Counted from the first letter of the stretch, positions 25,533 through 34,940 are shown. The stretch: 64,000 bases of DNA from CALFVT01 sp039989855 (GCA_039989855.1 JBDXGZ010000026.1:124001-188000); one strand, 5' to 3'. Notes: generated by a model from the sequence alone, not told the origin. Made by a program: numbers and translations.

Positions 25533-27119
25533 ATGACAGCGACTATGCATACACAGACTCCACCGCCTGCGACACCTAATGGTTATGCGGCGCCAAGACC
25601 GACACCGGCTCCGCGTCCTATTCAACAGACGGCTCCCGTTCCAATGGCTCCGCCGGCTTCGCCTTACCCAGCCGTACCGCCTCAGCCTATGCAACCGCAA
25701 CACATGACACCTGCTGCACCTTATCAGCACATGCCAGCGCCTATGGCACCTCAAATAGCACCTCAACCGATGCACACGATGCCAGCGCATATGGCGCCTC
25801 AGATGGCACCACAGCCTATGCACGCGATGCCAGCGGCTGTCGCTATTCCACAAGCGATGCCTCAGATGGAAGCGCGTCGCGAAGACGGCGATAAAATGAT
25901 CCCAGGCATTTCTATTCACGTTTTTTGTGAACGTAATGAGACAGGCTCTATCATCAATAAGGCGCAACATGATTGGCGTATGAAGCGGGTGAATGTAGAT
26001 ATTTTCATGGGTGGATTAAATTCCGCTGTGGATTATTATCATAATGAAACCACACCTAACTTGATCATGATTGAAACGGCTATTAGTGGCGCGGAACTTT
26101 TCACGCAACTTGAACAATTAGCCTCTGTTTGTGATGAAGGTACTCAGGTCGTTGTTATTGGCGCATCAAATGACATTCGTCTTTACCGCCAACTTATGGA
26201 AAAAGGCGTGAGTGATTATCTCGTGCCTCCTTTCCACCCGATGAATATTATCCGCTCTATTAGCGATTTGTATCTTACAGAAGACAAACCATTTATAGGC
26301 CGTTGTAGTGCAGTTTACGGAGCTAAGGGTGGTGTTGGTGCTTCAACAATCGCACATAATCTTGCATGGATTTTGGCTGAAAAGATGGGTCAAGAAACTG
26401 CGCTTATTGATTTTGACGAAACTTGGGGTACGACAGGCATTGATTTTGCTTACGATACAGCTCAAGGCCTTGAAGAAGCCTTGTCGCAATCAGAACGCCT
26501 CGACGAAGCGTTGCTTGATAAAATTATGGTGAGGCACACGAAGAAGCTCTCTATATTACCATCATCTGCATCATTAGGAAATGGTAGCGCTTTTGATGCG
26601 CCTGAAACATTTGAAAAAGTGATTGATGGGATACGCTCTATTAGTCCTTTCAATGTTTTTGATATGCCGCATGTGTGGTCAGATTGGTCGAGTACAGCTT
26701 TGACTGGGGCCGATGAAATTGTCATTGTCGCAACGCCTGAATTAGCCTGTTTACGTAATACAAAGAACCTTATTGATTATTTAAAGGCGAAGCGTCCAAA
26801 TGATGCTGATCCACTAGTGATCGTCAATAAAGTTGGACGATCTAAACTTGAAATCCCGTTGAAAGATTTTGCTGCGGCGATTGGTATTGAACCTGCTTTG
26901 TCCCTGTCTTTTGATCCGGATACATTCACTGAAGCGTCAAATGACGGGAAGATGTTAACTGATTTAAAAGCAGGCGCACCGCATGTTGAAGGTTTAACAT
27001 ATCTTGCATCTCGATTACGGACTGGGAATTTTCCTAACATGTCTATGCTTGGAAAAGGCCGTAAAAAATCAGGCACAAGTTTGAAAAGCTCGTTAATGTC
27101 TAAATTGAAAAAGAAGTAA
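25533..27119 (+). CDS. cpaE: Pilus assembly localisation ATPase CpaE (TadZ)
   Basis: A 528-residue cytoplasmic protein that places the pilus machine at the pole. About 115 N-terminal residues are Pro/Met/Ala/Gln/His-rich, with a 16-residue unit repeated in tandem. A receiver-like domain follows (about 125-245), then a ParA/MinD-type ATPase domain. Its P loop reads GAKGGVGAST (263-272), with Ala where the classical loop has Lys, as often seen in CpaE/TadZ, so ATP binding may be modified. It ends in a Lys-rich tail, 6 bases before cpaF. Confidence 0.92.
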   Translation: MTATMHTQTPPPATPNGYAAPRPTPAPRPIQQTAPVPMAPPASPYPAVPPQPMQPQHMTPAAPYQHMPAPMAPQIAPQPMHTMPAHMAPQMAPQPMHAMPAAVAIPQAMPQMEARREDGDKMIPGISIHVFCERNETGSIINKAQHDWRMKRVNVDIFMGGLNSAVDYYHNETTPNLIMIETAISGAELFTQLEQLASVCDEGTQVVVIGASNDIRLYRQLMEKGVSDYLVPPFHPMNIIRSISDLYLTEDKPFIGRCSAVYGAKGGVGASTIAHNLAWILAEKMGQETALIDFDETWGTTGIDFAYDTAQGLEEALSQSERLDEALLDKIMVRHTKKLSILPSSASLGNGSAFDAPETFEKVIDGIRSISPFNVFDMPHVWSDWSSTALTGADEIVIVATPELACLRNTKNLIDYLKAKRPNDADPLVIVNKVGRSKLEIPLKDFAAAIGIEPALSLSFDPDTFTEASNDGKMLTDLKAGAPHVEGLTYLASRLRTGNFPNMSMLGKGRKKSGTSLKSSLMSKLKKK

Positions 27120-27125
27120 GCGCAT

Positions 27126-28529
27126 ATGTTCGGAAAACGGTCTTCTTCCTCCGCCGCCGCAACGGCCCCTACGACAGCGCAACTCTCGCCAAAATCAACA
27201 GCGAGTGCGCCGCCTATGGCAAGTAGTCAAGAACCGGCACGCGAGGCAAGTCAGCCATCAGAAGATTATTATGATACCAAGTCGAGTATTTTTAATGCTC
27301 TATTTGAAACCATTGATGTATCAGCTTTGGCGGGAATGCGTCCAGAGAAAGCGCGTGACGAAATCAAGCAAATTGTCGATGAAATTATCGCAATTCGCAA
27401 TGTTCGTTTGTCTGTTAATGAACAAACCCAGCTCATCATGGAAATCTGTGATGATATTTTAGGGTATGGTCCGTTAGAGCCCTTGCTCGCGCGAGATGAT
27501 ATTGCCGATATTATGGTGAACGGCGCGAAACATGTTTTCATCGAAACTGCGGGTAAGATGATAAAAACCAATATCCGTTTCCGTGACAATGCTCAGTTGA
27601 TGAATATTTGTCAGCGCATTGTGTCGCAAGTGGGTCGCCGAGTTGATGAAGCCAGCCCGATTTGTGATGCGCGCCTTTTAGACGGCTCTCGGGTTAATGT
27701 TATTGCACCGCCTTTGTCGATTGACGGGCCAGCTCTCACTATTCGGAAGTTTAAGAAAGATAAGCTGACCCTGTCTAATTTGGTTGATTTTAAATCAATT
27801 TCTCCCGCCGGGTCTAAAGTCCTACAAATTATCGGCGCTTGCCAATGTAATGTGGTTATTTCTGGCGGTACGGGTTCTGGTAAGACAACCTTGCTGAACT
27901 GTTTGACGGGTTTTATTCACCCTGATGAGCGGATTATTACCTGCGAAGATGCGGCTGAATTACAACTTCAACAGCCACATGTTGTACGTCTTGAAACCCG
28001 TCCGCCTAACCTTGAAGGCAAGGGTAAGATTACCATGTCAGATTTGGTCAAAAACTGTCTACGGATGCGTCCAGAACGGATCATCGTGGGTGAGGTTCGT
28101 GGACCCGAAGCCTTTGACCTTCTGCAAGCTATGAATACGGGCCATGATGGCTCAATGGGAACGCTTCATGCGAACTCACCTCGTGAAGCTTTATCTCGAC
28201 TTGAATCTATGATTACGATGGGGGGGTTCTCTCTACCCGCGAAAACAATTCGTGAGATGATTGTTGGATCTGTTGACATTATTGTACAGGCGACACGTCT
28301 TCGCGATGGATCACGGCGCATTACCCATATTACCGAAGTCATTGGGATGGAAGGTGACGTTATCGTGACGCAAGACCTCCTCCTTTATGAGATGGATGGT
28401 GAAGATGCCAACGGGAATATTATTGGGGAACATAAATCAACAGGTATTGCCCGTCCGGCCTTTTGGGATCGTGCGCGTTATTTTAACCTTGAACGGCAAT
28501 TAGCTGAAGCTCTAGACGAGGCAGGTTAA
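27126..28529 (+). CDS. cpaF: Tad pilus secretion ATPase CpaF (TadA)
   Basis: A 467-residue hexameric AAA-like ATPase of the PilT/VirB11 family that powers pilus extension (and, in Caulobacter, retraction). The Walker A motif GGTGSGKTT is at residues 247-255. The Asp box (EDAAELQL), the Walker B region (RMRPERIIVGEVRGPEAFDL) and the His box (GHDGSMGTLHANSP) are present. The N-terminal 50 residues are low-complexity Ala/Ser/Pro. It lies 5 bases before tadB, in one operon. Confidence 0.96.
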   Translation: MFGKRSSSSAAATAPTTAQLSPKSTASAPPMASSQEPAREASQPSEDYYDTKSSIFNALFETIDVSALAGMRPEKARDEIKQIVDEIIAIRNVRLSVNEQTQLIMEICDDILGYGPLEPLLARDDIADIMVNGAKHVFIETAGKMIKTNIRFRDNAQLMNICQRIVSQVGRRVDEASPICDARLLDGSRVNVIAPPLSIDGPALTIRKFKKDKLTLSNLVDFKSISPAGSKVLQIIGACQCNVVISGGTGSGKTTLLNCLTGFIHPDERIITCEDAAELQLQQPHVVRLETRPPNLEGKGKITMSDLVKNCLRMRPERIIVGEVRGPEAFDLLQAMNTGHDGSMGTLHANSPREALSRLESMITMGGFSLPAKTIREMIVGSVDIIVQATRLRDGSRRITHITEVIGMEGDVIVTQDLLLYEMDGEDANGNIIGEHKSTGIARPAFWDRARYFNLERQLAEALDEAG

Positions 28530-28534
28530 ACGGT

Positions 28535-29533
28535 ATGGATCAAGCGACTCTCATGGCTATACTTGCTGCGGGCTTGGTTCTGGGTATAGGATTTGCTTTA
28601 TTATCCGGTGGCTCGTCTTCAGGGTCTAAACGCGTGCAGACCATTGGTCGCACGGGGAGTATATCGCCTGATAAAAAAACGGGAATTTTCAGTTTTATGA
28701 AACCAGACGGCGATAATTCGTCTCGACGTAAACAAATTGAAGATACGCTCAACCGCCTTGAAGATAAAAAGAAGTCTGCAAAGAAGCGACAAATGTCGCT
28801 CGAGATGCGCCTAATACAAGCGGATTGGTCAGTCGCACCTGCTTCATTCATGACGATTAGTGTTGTTATTGGTTTGCTCATTGGATTGGCTGTTTTTATC
28901 ATTACTAAAAAGCCATTATTTGCGGCTGGTGCGGCATTCGGCATGGGCTTTGGTGCTCCACGGTGGATATTAGGCATGGCGATTAATAAGCGGCAAAAGA
29001 AGTTCACCTCCCATTTTGCTGACGCTATGGATATCATTGTTAGGGGTATTCGAACCGGCTTACCTTTAGCCGATTGTTTGAAAATTATTGCTCATGAATC
29101 ACCAGAACCTGTCTCGACGGAGTTTCTAAGAGTTGTTGAAGCTGAAAATTTAGGGGTTCCGATTGATGTGTGTTTGGAACAAATGCATGACCGCATGCCC
29201 GTAACGGAAGTTAACTTCTTTGCCACTGTGCTTAATATTCAACGCCAAACAGGTGGTAATCTTGGGGAGTCCTTAGAAAATCTGTCAGGGGTGTTGCGTG
29301 GGCGTAAACTTTTAGCGGAAAAAATTAAGGCCTTATCAGCCGAAGCGAGAATGTCAGCTATGATTATTGGAGCTTTGCCAATCGCCGTGGGTGCGCTTGT
29401 TACCGTCTTAGCACCTGATTACATGGCCGACCTCTACGGCACGGAGCGGGGTCAGCAGAATATGATGATCGGCGCTGTTATGATGGTTGTTGGTATTTTC
29501 TCAATGAAGAAAATGATCGCGTTTAAATATTAG
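28535..29533 (+). CDS. tadB: Tad pilus inner-membrane platform protein TadB
   Basis: A 332-residue inner-membrane protein with the T2SSF/GspF domain at about 145-290 (FADAMDIIVRGIRTGLPL, then GGNLGESLENLSGVLR). It has an N-terminal helix, a pair of helices near residues 95-145 and two C-terminal helices. With TadC it forms the platform on which CpaF acts. Its spacing of 5 and 6 bases to its neighbours indicates translational coupling. Confidence 0.93.
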   Translation: MDQATLMAILAAGLVLGIGFALLSGGSSSGSKRVQTIGRTGSISPDKKTGIFSFMKPDGDNSSRRKQIEDTLNRLEDKKKSAKKRQMSLEMRLIQADWSVAPASFMTISVVIGLLIGLAVFIITKKPLFAAGAAFGMGFGAPRWILGMAINKRQKKFTSHFADAMDIIVRGIRTGLPLADCLKIIAHESPEPVSTEFLRVVEAENLGVPIDVCLEQMHDRMPVTEVNFFATVLNIQRQTGGNLGESLENLSGVLRGRKLLAEKIKALSAEARMSAMIIGALPIAVGALVTVLAPDYMADLYGTERGQQNMMIGAVMMVVGIFSMKKMIAFKY

Positions 29534-29539
29534 GAACTG

Positions 29540-30508
29540 ATGATGAGTCCAGAAACATTAGCCTTATATCAGGATGCTATTTCTGCCGTGATTGCTCTAC
29601 TTGTTGTGGGGACGGTATTTACCCTTGTTCAACCTCTATTGGGAGGGGATAAGCTGAAGAAACGTATGGCGTCTGTTGCTGATACTCGCGAGAGTTTACG
29701 TAAAGCTCACCTCGCCAGCTTACAAGAACCTCAAAAAGGTCTCCGCCAAGATACGAAAGGCTTTGTCCGCAATCTTGTTGATCAATTAAGCCTTGAGAAA
29801 TTACTCGCTGCAGCTGATTTGAAAGATAAGCTTGCCCAAGCTGGGTTGAGAGGCGACCGCCCGGTTTATATATTTTACTTTTCGCGTATGTTTTTACCCA
29901 TTGGACTGGGCTTGTTTGGTATCGTTTTCTTTGTCGTCTTGAATATTAAAGATTGGACAATGATTCAAAGACTTGCGGCGACAATGGGGATGATTACGTT
30001 CGGATATTATTTACCCGCTATTTGGGTGAAAAATTTGGCGAAAAAACGCGCAGACAAAATTATGCCTGTTTTCCCAGATGCACTTGACCTCTTATTGATC
30101 TGTGTTGAATCGGGCATGTCTATTGAAGTGGCGTTTAATAAAGTGGCTGAAGAAATGGCTGAAAACTCGGTTGAAATAGCCGAAGAATTGTCTCTGACAA
30201 CAGCGGAATTGTCATTCATGCCGAACCCTCGCCAAGCCTATGAAAACCTTGCACGCCGTAATGATCATCCAGGTATTCGGGGTGTGGCTACGGCGCTTAT
30301 TCAATCGTCACGATATGGTACACCACTCGGGCAAACCCTAAGAACCATGGCGACAGAAAACCGTCAGATGCGAGTCCTAGCTGCCGAAAAGAAAGCAGCT
30401 GCTTTGCCCGCGAAGTTAACAGTACCGATGATTATTTTCTTCTTGCCCGTGCTTTTCATTGTTATCCTGACACCGGCTGGAATGCGTTTGGGGGCGGCTC
30501 TCAATTAA
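29540..30508 (+). CDS. tadC: Tad pilus inner-membrane platform protein TadC
   Basis: A 322-residue paralogue of TadB with a T2SSF domain at about 175-300 (FPDALDLLLICVESGMSIEVA, then GTPLGQTLRTMATENR) and four hydrophobic segments. The start has two adjacent ATG codons and either is possible. It is the last gene of the cpaB-F/tadBC operon and is followed by a terminator. Confidence 0.93.
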   Translation: MMSPETLALYQDAISAVIALLVVGTVFTLVQPLLGGDKLKKRMASVADTRESLRKAHLASLQEPQKGLRQDTKGFVRNLVDQLSLEKLLAAADLKDKLAQAGLRGDRPVYIFYFSRMFLPIGLGLFGIVFFVVLNIKDWTMIQRLAATMGMITFGYYLPAIWVKNLAKKRADKIMPVFPDALDLLLICVESGMSIEVAFNKVAEEMAENSVEIAEELSLTTAELSFMPNPRQAYENLARRNDHPGIRGVATALIQSSRYGTPLGQTLRTMATENRQMRVLAAEKKAAALPAKLTVPMIIFFLPVLFIVILTPAGMRLGAALN

Positions 30509-30538
30509 TGAGGGCAACGTCTAAAGTGATTGGAAACA

Positions 30539-30567
30539 GGCCTAACGGTAAGTTGGGCCTTTTTTTG
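30539..30567 (+). terminator. Terminator of the Tad operon
   Basis: GGCCTAAC (30539-30546) and GTTGGGCC (30552-30559) pair with one wobble around GGTAA, followed by seven T residues. It lies 30 bases after the tadC stop. Confidence 0.88.
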
Positions 30568-30704
30568 TTGTATTGAGATTATAAGCTTTCTGACGACCGT
30601 TCACATATAATGTTTATTCGCGGGCGATTTTATGGCCGAGCCTCATCACGAAACAACTATGATGTTCCCAGATAAACCCTGGTAAATTTATCAGTTCCTA
30701 TCCG

Positions 30705-32009
30705 TTAGCGTTGACGGGAGGCGCCTCGAGGTTGGATCGGTTGTTGCTGCTGTTGCTGGGGGGCATTATCATAATAAGGTGTTTGCTGCGCTGGATAGCC
30801 GCCGCGAAGTTGTGGGACGTACTGGGTCTGTGCTGTTTGATCTTGAGGTGTCGAAGCAGGCCCGTGAGGGGGTTTCCCGTAGGAGGCTGACGGCGTTGGC
30901 CGTTGCGCGTAGTTTGGCGCTGCTGCGGCTTTTGGACCAACATTACGTGCGATGCGCGATAGGACATTCTGAGATGTTGGAATAGGAACTTGTGCCTGTG
31001 CTGCAGGCGCTTGTTTATACTGCAAGGGCCTTTGCTCATGTTGCTGTGCCTGAGGTCTATATTGTGCCTGGGGTATTTGCTGCGTCTGTGGTCTTTGTTG
31101 CGTCTGCAGCGCTGTGCTACGCGGCACATAGTTTGGCGCTGGGGCATAATTTGGCTGACGCGCTGCATGTTTCGGTGCGGCAGCTACCTGGTTTTGATAG
31201 TGTTGAACCTGTCTTTGCTGCGCCTGCGGGTGTTGAGACTGCCTATGTTGAGAGGGTGATGTATAGGCTGGGGCTGATGGCTGACGGTTCGCATAGGGTG
31301 TTGGTTGCGGCGTAGATTGCGGCGTAACTTGAGCCATATAGCCCTTAACAAGTTCGAGGTTCGCATGAACACTCTCCGATGCGTCAGGATGAGCGGTCGC
31401 TCTAGATAACCATTGATGTGCCGTATGTGGATCACCAGATAGGGCAAAGTTCAAACCCATATTGGCCATGATGTTAGGGTCATTGGGTGTAATTTGTAAG
31501 GCGCGATTGTAAAAGGGACGCGCCTCAGCATATTTTTCCATTTGATCAAGCGCGACCCCTTTGAGGGACCATAAACGTCCGTAAGCGGGGGCATCCCTCA
31601 GGGCCATGTCTATGATTTTTAAAGCGGGTTTTGTTTGTTGATCCGCAATTAAGGCGGCGGCGTGCTCTGCGTTTAAATAGGGGTCACGCGGGTAAAGTGC
31701 GCGCGTTGTCCGTGTTACCTCAATGGCTCGTGATGGATTACCCATTTTACGCAATGTTGTGGAAAACTTAATCGCTGCTTCGAGGTCCGATGGGTTCAAA
31801 TTATACTCATGTGACCAGAAAGCCGCTTGCGCTAAAATTTGCTGCGTATCAATATTATCACGAATTTCACGCGGGGCAGGTTGATATTGGCTGGCACTCA
31901 GTTCGCTCTTGGTTTCTTCTTCTGAGGCTGTGAGTTGAGGCGCGGCTGCGACGCATCCGATCATGAGAGAGCTGGCCGTTAAAATTAGGGCATATTTCAT
32001 ATAGGACAT
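30705..32009 (-). CDS. tadD: TPR lipoprotein TadD with Gln/Pro-rich tail
   Basis: About 434 residues from the ATG at 32009, chosen because AAGGA lies 7 bases before it; the frame is open to 32063. A signal peptide and lipobox (SLMIGCVAAA) are present. Tetratricopeptide repeats cover about residues 70-235 (SRAIEVTRTTRALYPRDPYL, AEARPFYNRALQITPNDPNI). From about 240 to the end the chain is Gln/Pro/Ala/Tyr-rich and probably disordered. TadD of other species is a TPR lipoprotein needed for secretin assembly but lacks such a tail. It is convergent with tadC. Confidence 0.82.
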   Translation of the reverse strand: MSYMKYALILTASSLMIGCVAAAPQLTASEEETKSELSASQYQPAPREIRDNIDTQQILAQAAFWSHEYNLNPSDLEAAIKFSTTLRKMGNPSRAIEVTRTTRALYPRDPYLNAEHAAALIADQQTKPALKIIDMALRDAPAYGRLWSLKGVALDQMEKYAEARPFYNRALQITPNDPNIMANMGLNFALSGDPHTAHQWLSRATAHPDASESVHANLELVKGYMAQVTPQSTPQPTPYANRQPSAPAYTSPSQHRQSQHPQAQQRQVQHYQNQVAAAPKHAARQPNYAPAPNYVPRSTALQTQQRPQTQQIPQAQYRPQAQQHEQRPLQYKQAPAAQAQVPIPTSQNVLSRIARNVGPKAAAAPNYAQRPTPSASYGKPPHGPASTPQDQTAQTQYVPQLRGGYPAQQTPYYDNAPQQQQQQPIQPRGASRQR

Positions 32010-32069
32010 AAAATTTCCTTCTCGGGGGGCATCGTGGTACATTTCGTTAATAAATGTAAACAAATAGAG

Positions 32070-32084
32070 TTAACGACTTATTAG
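32070..32084. promoter_or_regulatory. Candidate weak CtrA box between tadD and the aminopeptidase gene
   Basis: TTAA-CGACTTA-TTAG has the correct N7 spacing with one mismatch in the second half. It lies 61 bases upstream of the tadD start and about 50 bases before the aminopeptidase gene. Confidence 0.3.
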
Positions 32085-32135
32085 CATTCTAAGGCTTTGA
32101 ACCCTAAATTTGGTGATTTACCCTACATCTCGCCC

Positions 32136-33560
32136 ATGATATGCAGCAGAATGATATCTATATTTAAACGTCTTGAGTCTGGCGATAAAAACAAAGCTCA
32201 ACCTATTCATATTTGTCGGCCATCAGAGTGGACACATATTTCCACGCAACTCACACCGATGCAGCGCAATTTTACAAAAGCGCGTAATTTTTCTGGCGAA
32301 GCAGGGCAATTTGTTCGTGTTCCAGATGAAAGCGGTGAGGTTAAGCTCGTTTTATATGGCGTCGGCCCAGCTCATAAAGATGACGCAGGCCCCGTGAGAG
32401 TTGGTCAATTGGCGGGACGTTTACCCAAGGGCTTATATTATTTTGAGAGCTTACCAGAGGGGTGGACCTCACGCCTCGCCGCGACAGGTTGGGGATTGGG
32501 GGCGTATAAATTTGACCGTTACCTTTCTGATGTGACCGAATTTCCAACGCTTTTGCTCAGCGGTGATACCCACCCACATGAGACGGAAAGTTTGGTGGCT
32601 AGTCTTCACCTCGGGCGAGACCTGATTAATACGCCGGCCTCTGATATGGGCCCTATCGCGTTGCATAAGGCGACGGTAAAATTAGCTGAAGACTATGACG
32701 CCACGGTTAAAATAACTGTTGGCGATGAACTTCTGGCGAAGAATTATCCGATGATACATGCCGTCGGGCGTGCGGCGCATGAAGCGCCACGTTTGGTCGA
32801 ATTTGAATGGGGGAACCCAGACCATCCGCGCCTCGCAATCGTCGGTAAAGGCATAACGTTTGATACGGGCGGGGTGAATATTAAAAGCGCCTCAAGCGCG
32901 CGGCTGATGAAAAAAGATATGGGCGGCGCGGCACATACATTAGCCTTAGCGAAAATGATTATGGCCAATAATTTGCCCATACGCTTACATGTCCTTGTGG
33001 CGATTGCTGAAAACGCCGTCTCGGCGGGTGCTTACCGTCCGGGGGATGTATTATCGTCGCGCGCGGGTTTGACGATCGAAATTGATAATACGGACGCGGA
33101 AGGCCGCTTAGTTTTGGGCGATGCTTTAACCAAGGCCACTGAAAGTGACCCAGCCTTGATTATGGATTTTGCCACCTTAACAGGGGCTGCGCGCGTCGCA
33201 TTGGGTCCTGAACTCGCCCCGTTTTATTGTAACCGTAAGGGGCCTGTTGCCTCTATGCTCGAGCAATCGGCAGCGGAATATGACCCGATGTGGCATATGC
33301 CGTTGTGGCGGCCTTATTATTCGCTGCTCAATTCACCGCTCGCGGATATGAAAAACTCTGGCGGTGGATTTGCCGGGTCTGTGACGGCAGGCCTTTTCTT
33401 ACAGAAATTTGTTGCGGACAAGCCATGGATGCATTTTGACGTTTATGGCTGGTGGCCCACGTCAGCCCCAGGTCATCCAAAAGGTGGCGAGATGTTCGCC
33501 TTGCGCGCCATTTACTTCTGGCTCAAATCGGGCGGGTTAGAGCAAGATCTTACGCGTTAG
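32136..33560 (+). CDS. Leucyl aminopeptidase family protein (M17)
   Basis: A cytosolic di-metal aminopeptidase of family M17 that frees N-terminal residues from peptides. About 474 residues if the ATG at 32136 is used; ATG 32151 and TTG 32097 are alternatives and none has a good ribosome site. Metal and active-site motifs are intact: GKGITFDTGGVNIKS, KDMGGAAH and NTDAEGRLVLGDAL. The shorter N-terminal domain matches the PepB-like alphaproteobacterial branch rather than E. coli PepA. It is divergent from tadD. Confidence 0.9.
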   Translation: MICSRMISIFKRLESGDKNKAQPIHICRPSEWTHISTQLTPMQRNFTKARNFSGEAGQFVRVPDESGEVKLVLYGVGPAHKDDAGPVRVGQLAGRLPKGLYYFESLPEGWTSRLAATGWGLGAYKFDRYLSDVTEFPTLLLSGDTHPHETESLVASLHLGRDLINTPASDMGPIALHKATVKLAEDYDATVKITVGDELLAKNYPMIHAVGRAAHEAPRLVEFEWGNPDHPRLAIVGKGITFDTGGVNIKSASSARLMKKDMGGAAHTLALAKMIMANNLPIRLHVLVAIAENAVSAGAYRPGDVLSSRAGLTIEIDNTDAEGRLVLGDALTKATESDPALIMDFATLTGAARVALGPELAPFYCNRKGPVASMLEQSAAEYDPMWHMPLWRPYYSLLNSPLADMKNSGGGFAGSVTAGLFLQKFVADKPWMHFDVYGWWPTSAPGHPKGGEMFALRAIYFWLKSGGLEQDLTR

Positions 33561-33590
33561 CTATACCGTTAGGCTGATGAAAATTTATGG

Positions 33591-33605
33591 TTAACAAAAA
33601 GTTAA
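33591..33605. promoter_or_regulatory. Perfect CtrA box TTAA-N7-TTAA
   Basis: TTAA (33591-33594), seven bases CAAAAAG, then TTAA (33602-33605). This is the only perfect match to the CtrA consensus that I found between genes in the window. It lies about 130 bases before the MarR-like start codon at 33733. Confidence 0.55.
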
Positions 33606-33675
33606 AAAAGTTGTGAGTCTTTTTAAGGGCTTAGCTTTGATTTCCTGAAAACACAGACGTCGTGACTTGACCAAA

Positions 33676-33703
33676 GAATCGAGAATGTGCGAATCCTTGA
33701 TTC
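33676..33703. promoter_or_regulatory. Cluster of three CcrM (GANTC) sites
   Basis: GAATC at 33676 and 33691 and GATTC at 33699 fall within 28 bases, just before the MarR-like start. GANTC is methylated by CcrM in alphaproteobacteria and read by GcrA, so the promoter may be cell-cycle timed. Confidence 0.5.
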
Positions 33704-33732
33704 GAGGCGATATTTGTTCGGGGAAATACGGT

Positions 33733-34143
33733 ATGAAACAGGCACGTTCTACTTATAATCGGGTTGATGCCCTTCATTTGTGGCAAGCTGTAAATATGAC
33801 AAGAGTTCGCTCTGATGCGCCTGATTTTTCGGCACGCCAAATGGCTATTTTAACGGCTGTCTATCTTGATGAGCGACCGCATACCGTTAAATCATTAGCT
33901 GAAATGTTAAGGGTAACGAAGGCTGTCATAACCCGAGCTTTGGATACATTGAGTAAATATAAAATGATCAAACGCTGCGCCGATCCGCGAGATAAGCGCT
34001 CCATAACTGTAGGACGAACCGCTGTTGGGACGCGCTACCTGACGGAATTTGCTGATATGATTTGCACTCATATGCCCGCCCCTAAACCTGCTCACACGGC
34101 GATGGCGCGCCCCGTTGTTGTGCCCATATCAGCAGCAAGATGA
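33733..34143 (+). CDS. MarR-like winged-helix regulator
   Basis: About 136 residues from the ATG at 33733; the frame is open from a TTG at 33667, but that stretch holds three GANTC sites and looks like a promoter. A winged helix-turn-helix lies at about residues 35-105 (FSARQMAILTAVYLDERPHT, SLAEMLRVTKAVITRALDTL, ADPRDKRSITV), the normal MarR arrangement with the wing after the recognition helix. The C-terminus is Pro/Ala-rich. The end of the gene is 11 bases from the NlpC/P60 gene, so it may be co-transcribed with it. Targets unknown. Confidence 0.8.
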   Translation: MKQARSTYNRVDALHLWQAVNMTRVRSDAPDFSARQMAILTAVYLDERPHTVKSLAEMLRVTKAVITRALDTLSKYKMIKRCADPRDKRSITVGRTAVGTRYLTEFADMICTHMPAPKPAHTAMARPVVVPISAAR

Positions 34144-34153
34144 GTCTGGCACC

Positions 34154-34924
34154 ATGAGTTTTCTGGGGGTTTGTTGTGTTCCGCGGACACCCGTTCTTTT
34201 ATCGCCCCAAACCTCTAGCTCTCTTGAAACAGAGTTGATTTATGGGCAAGCATTTTTAACTCAAAGGCAAGAGGGACGCTTTATTAAAGGGACGGTTGTG
34301 CCTTTATGTCCATTAGTAGGCGGCCCCGTTTCGCAAGGATATGTTCGGGCGAAAGATTTAAAGATGAGCGGCCCTGAGGCTCTTTATAAAATCACCAGTT
34401 TGAAAGCACCGGTCTTTTCAAAAAAAAATATTAAATCTCCGATCAAGTTTTTGTTGCCATTTGGCGCACGGCTTGTCGTTGAAAGCTCTCATCGTGATTT
34501 CATTCGCATTGGACGGGCGCAATATGTTCACCAAAAGCATATTGCGCCTGCTGCGGAGCATGAAACTGACTTTGTCAGCGTGGCCGAACGTCATATAGGG
34601 CTTCCCTATATTTGGGGCGGTATAAGCTCTGATGGGTTAGATTGTTCAGGGCTTGTACAAACGTCGCTTTGGGCGATAGGGCAGGGCTGTCCGCGAAATT
34701 CTGGAGAGCAAAAAGACGGGCTTGGAACGCCTATTGATTTGCAGGCTCCCTTACAACGCGGCGACTTAGTTTTTTGGCCCGGCCATGTGGGGATTATGCA
34801 AGACGAGAAGCAGATGGTTCACGCCAACGGGTTTCACATGCGGACACAATCAGAGCCCCTAAAAGCAGCGGCCCAACGGATTGAAAAATCCGAAGGGCCG
34901 ATCATTGCAATTAAACGCTTATAA
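34154..34924 (+). CDS. NlpC/P60 family cell-wall hydrolase
   Basis: About 256 residues from the ATG at 34154. The C-terminal C40 peptidase domain (about 140-256) has the nucleophile Cys164 in GLDCSGLVQ, His211 in PGHVGI and a later HAN motif. Before it lie SH3-like strands (VSQGYVRAKDL, FGARLVVESS). Enzymes of this build cut the gamma-D-Glu to diaminopimelate bond in peptidoglycan stems. No signal peptide is evident, which matches several alphaproteobacterial members. It follows the MarR-like gene closely and is convergent with the cytochrome gene. Confidence 0.88.
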   Translation: MSFLGVCCVPRTPVLLSPQTSSSLETELIYGQAFLTQRQEGRFIKGTVVPLCPLVGGPVSQGYVRAKDLKMSGPEALYKITSLKAPVFSKKNIKSPIKFLLPFGARLVVESSHRDFIRIGRAQYVHQKHIAPAAEHETDFVSVAERHIGLPYIWGGISSDGLDCSGLVQTSLWAIGQGCPRNSGEQKDGLGTPIDLQAPLQRGDLVFWPGHVGIMQDEKQMVHANGFHMRTQSEPLKAAAQRIEKSEGPIIAIKRL

Positions 34925-34940
34925 GATTAAGAGGTGCGGC

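Noticed and set aside
30779..31315. Plus-strand frames opposite the tadD tail
   Set aside because: Mirror image of a Gln/Pro-rich low-complexity coding stretch; no independent support.
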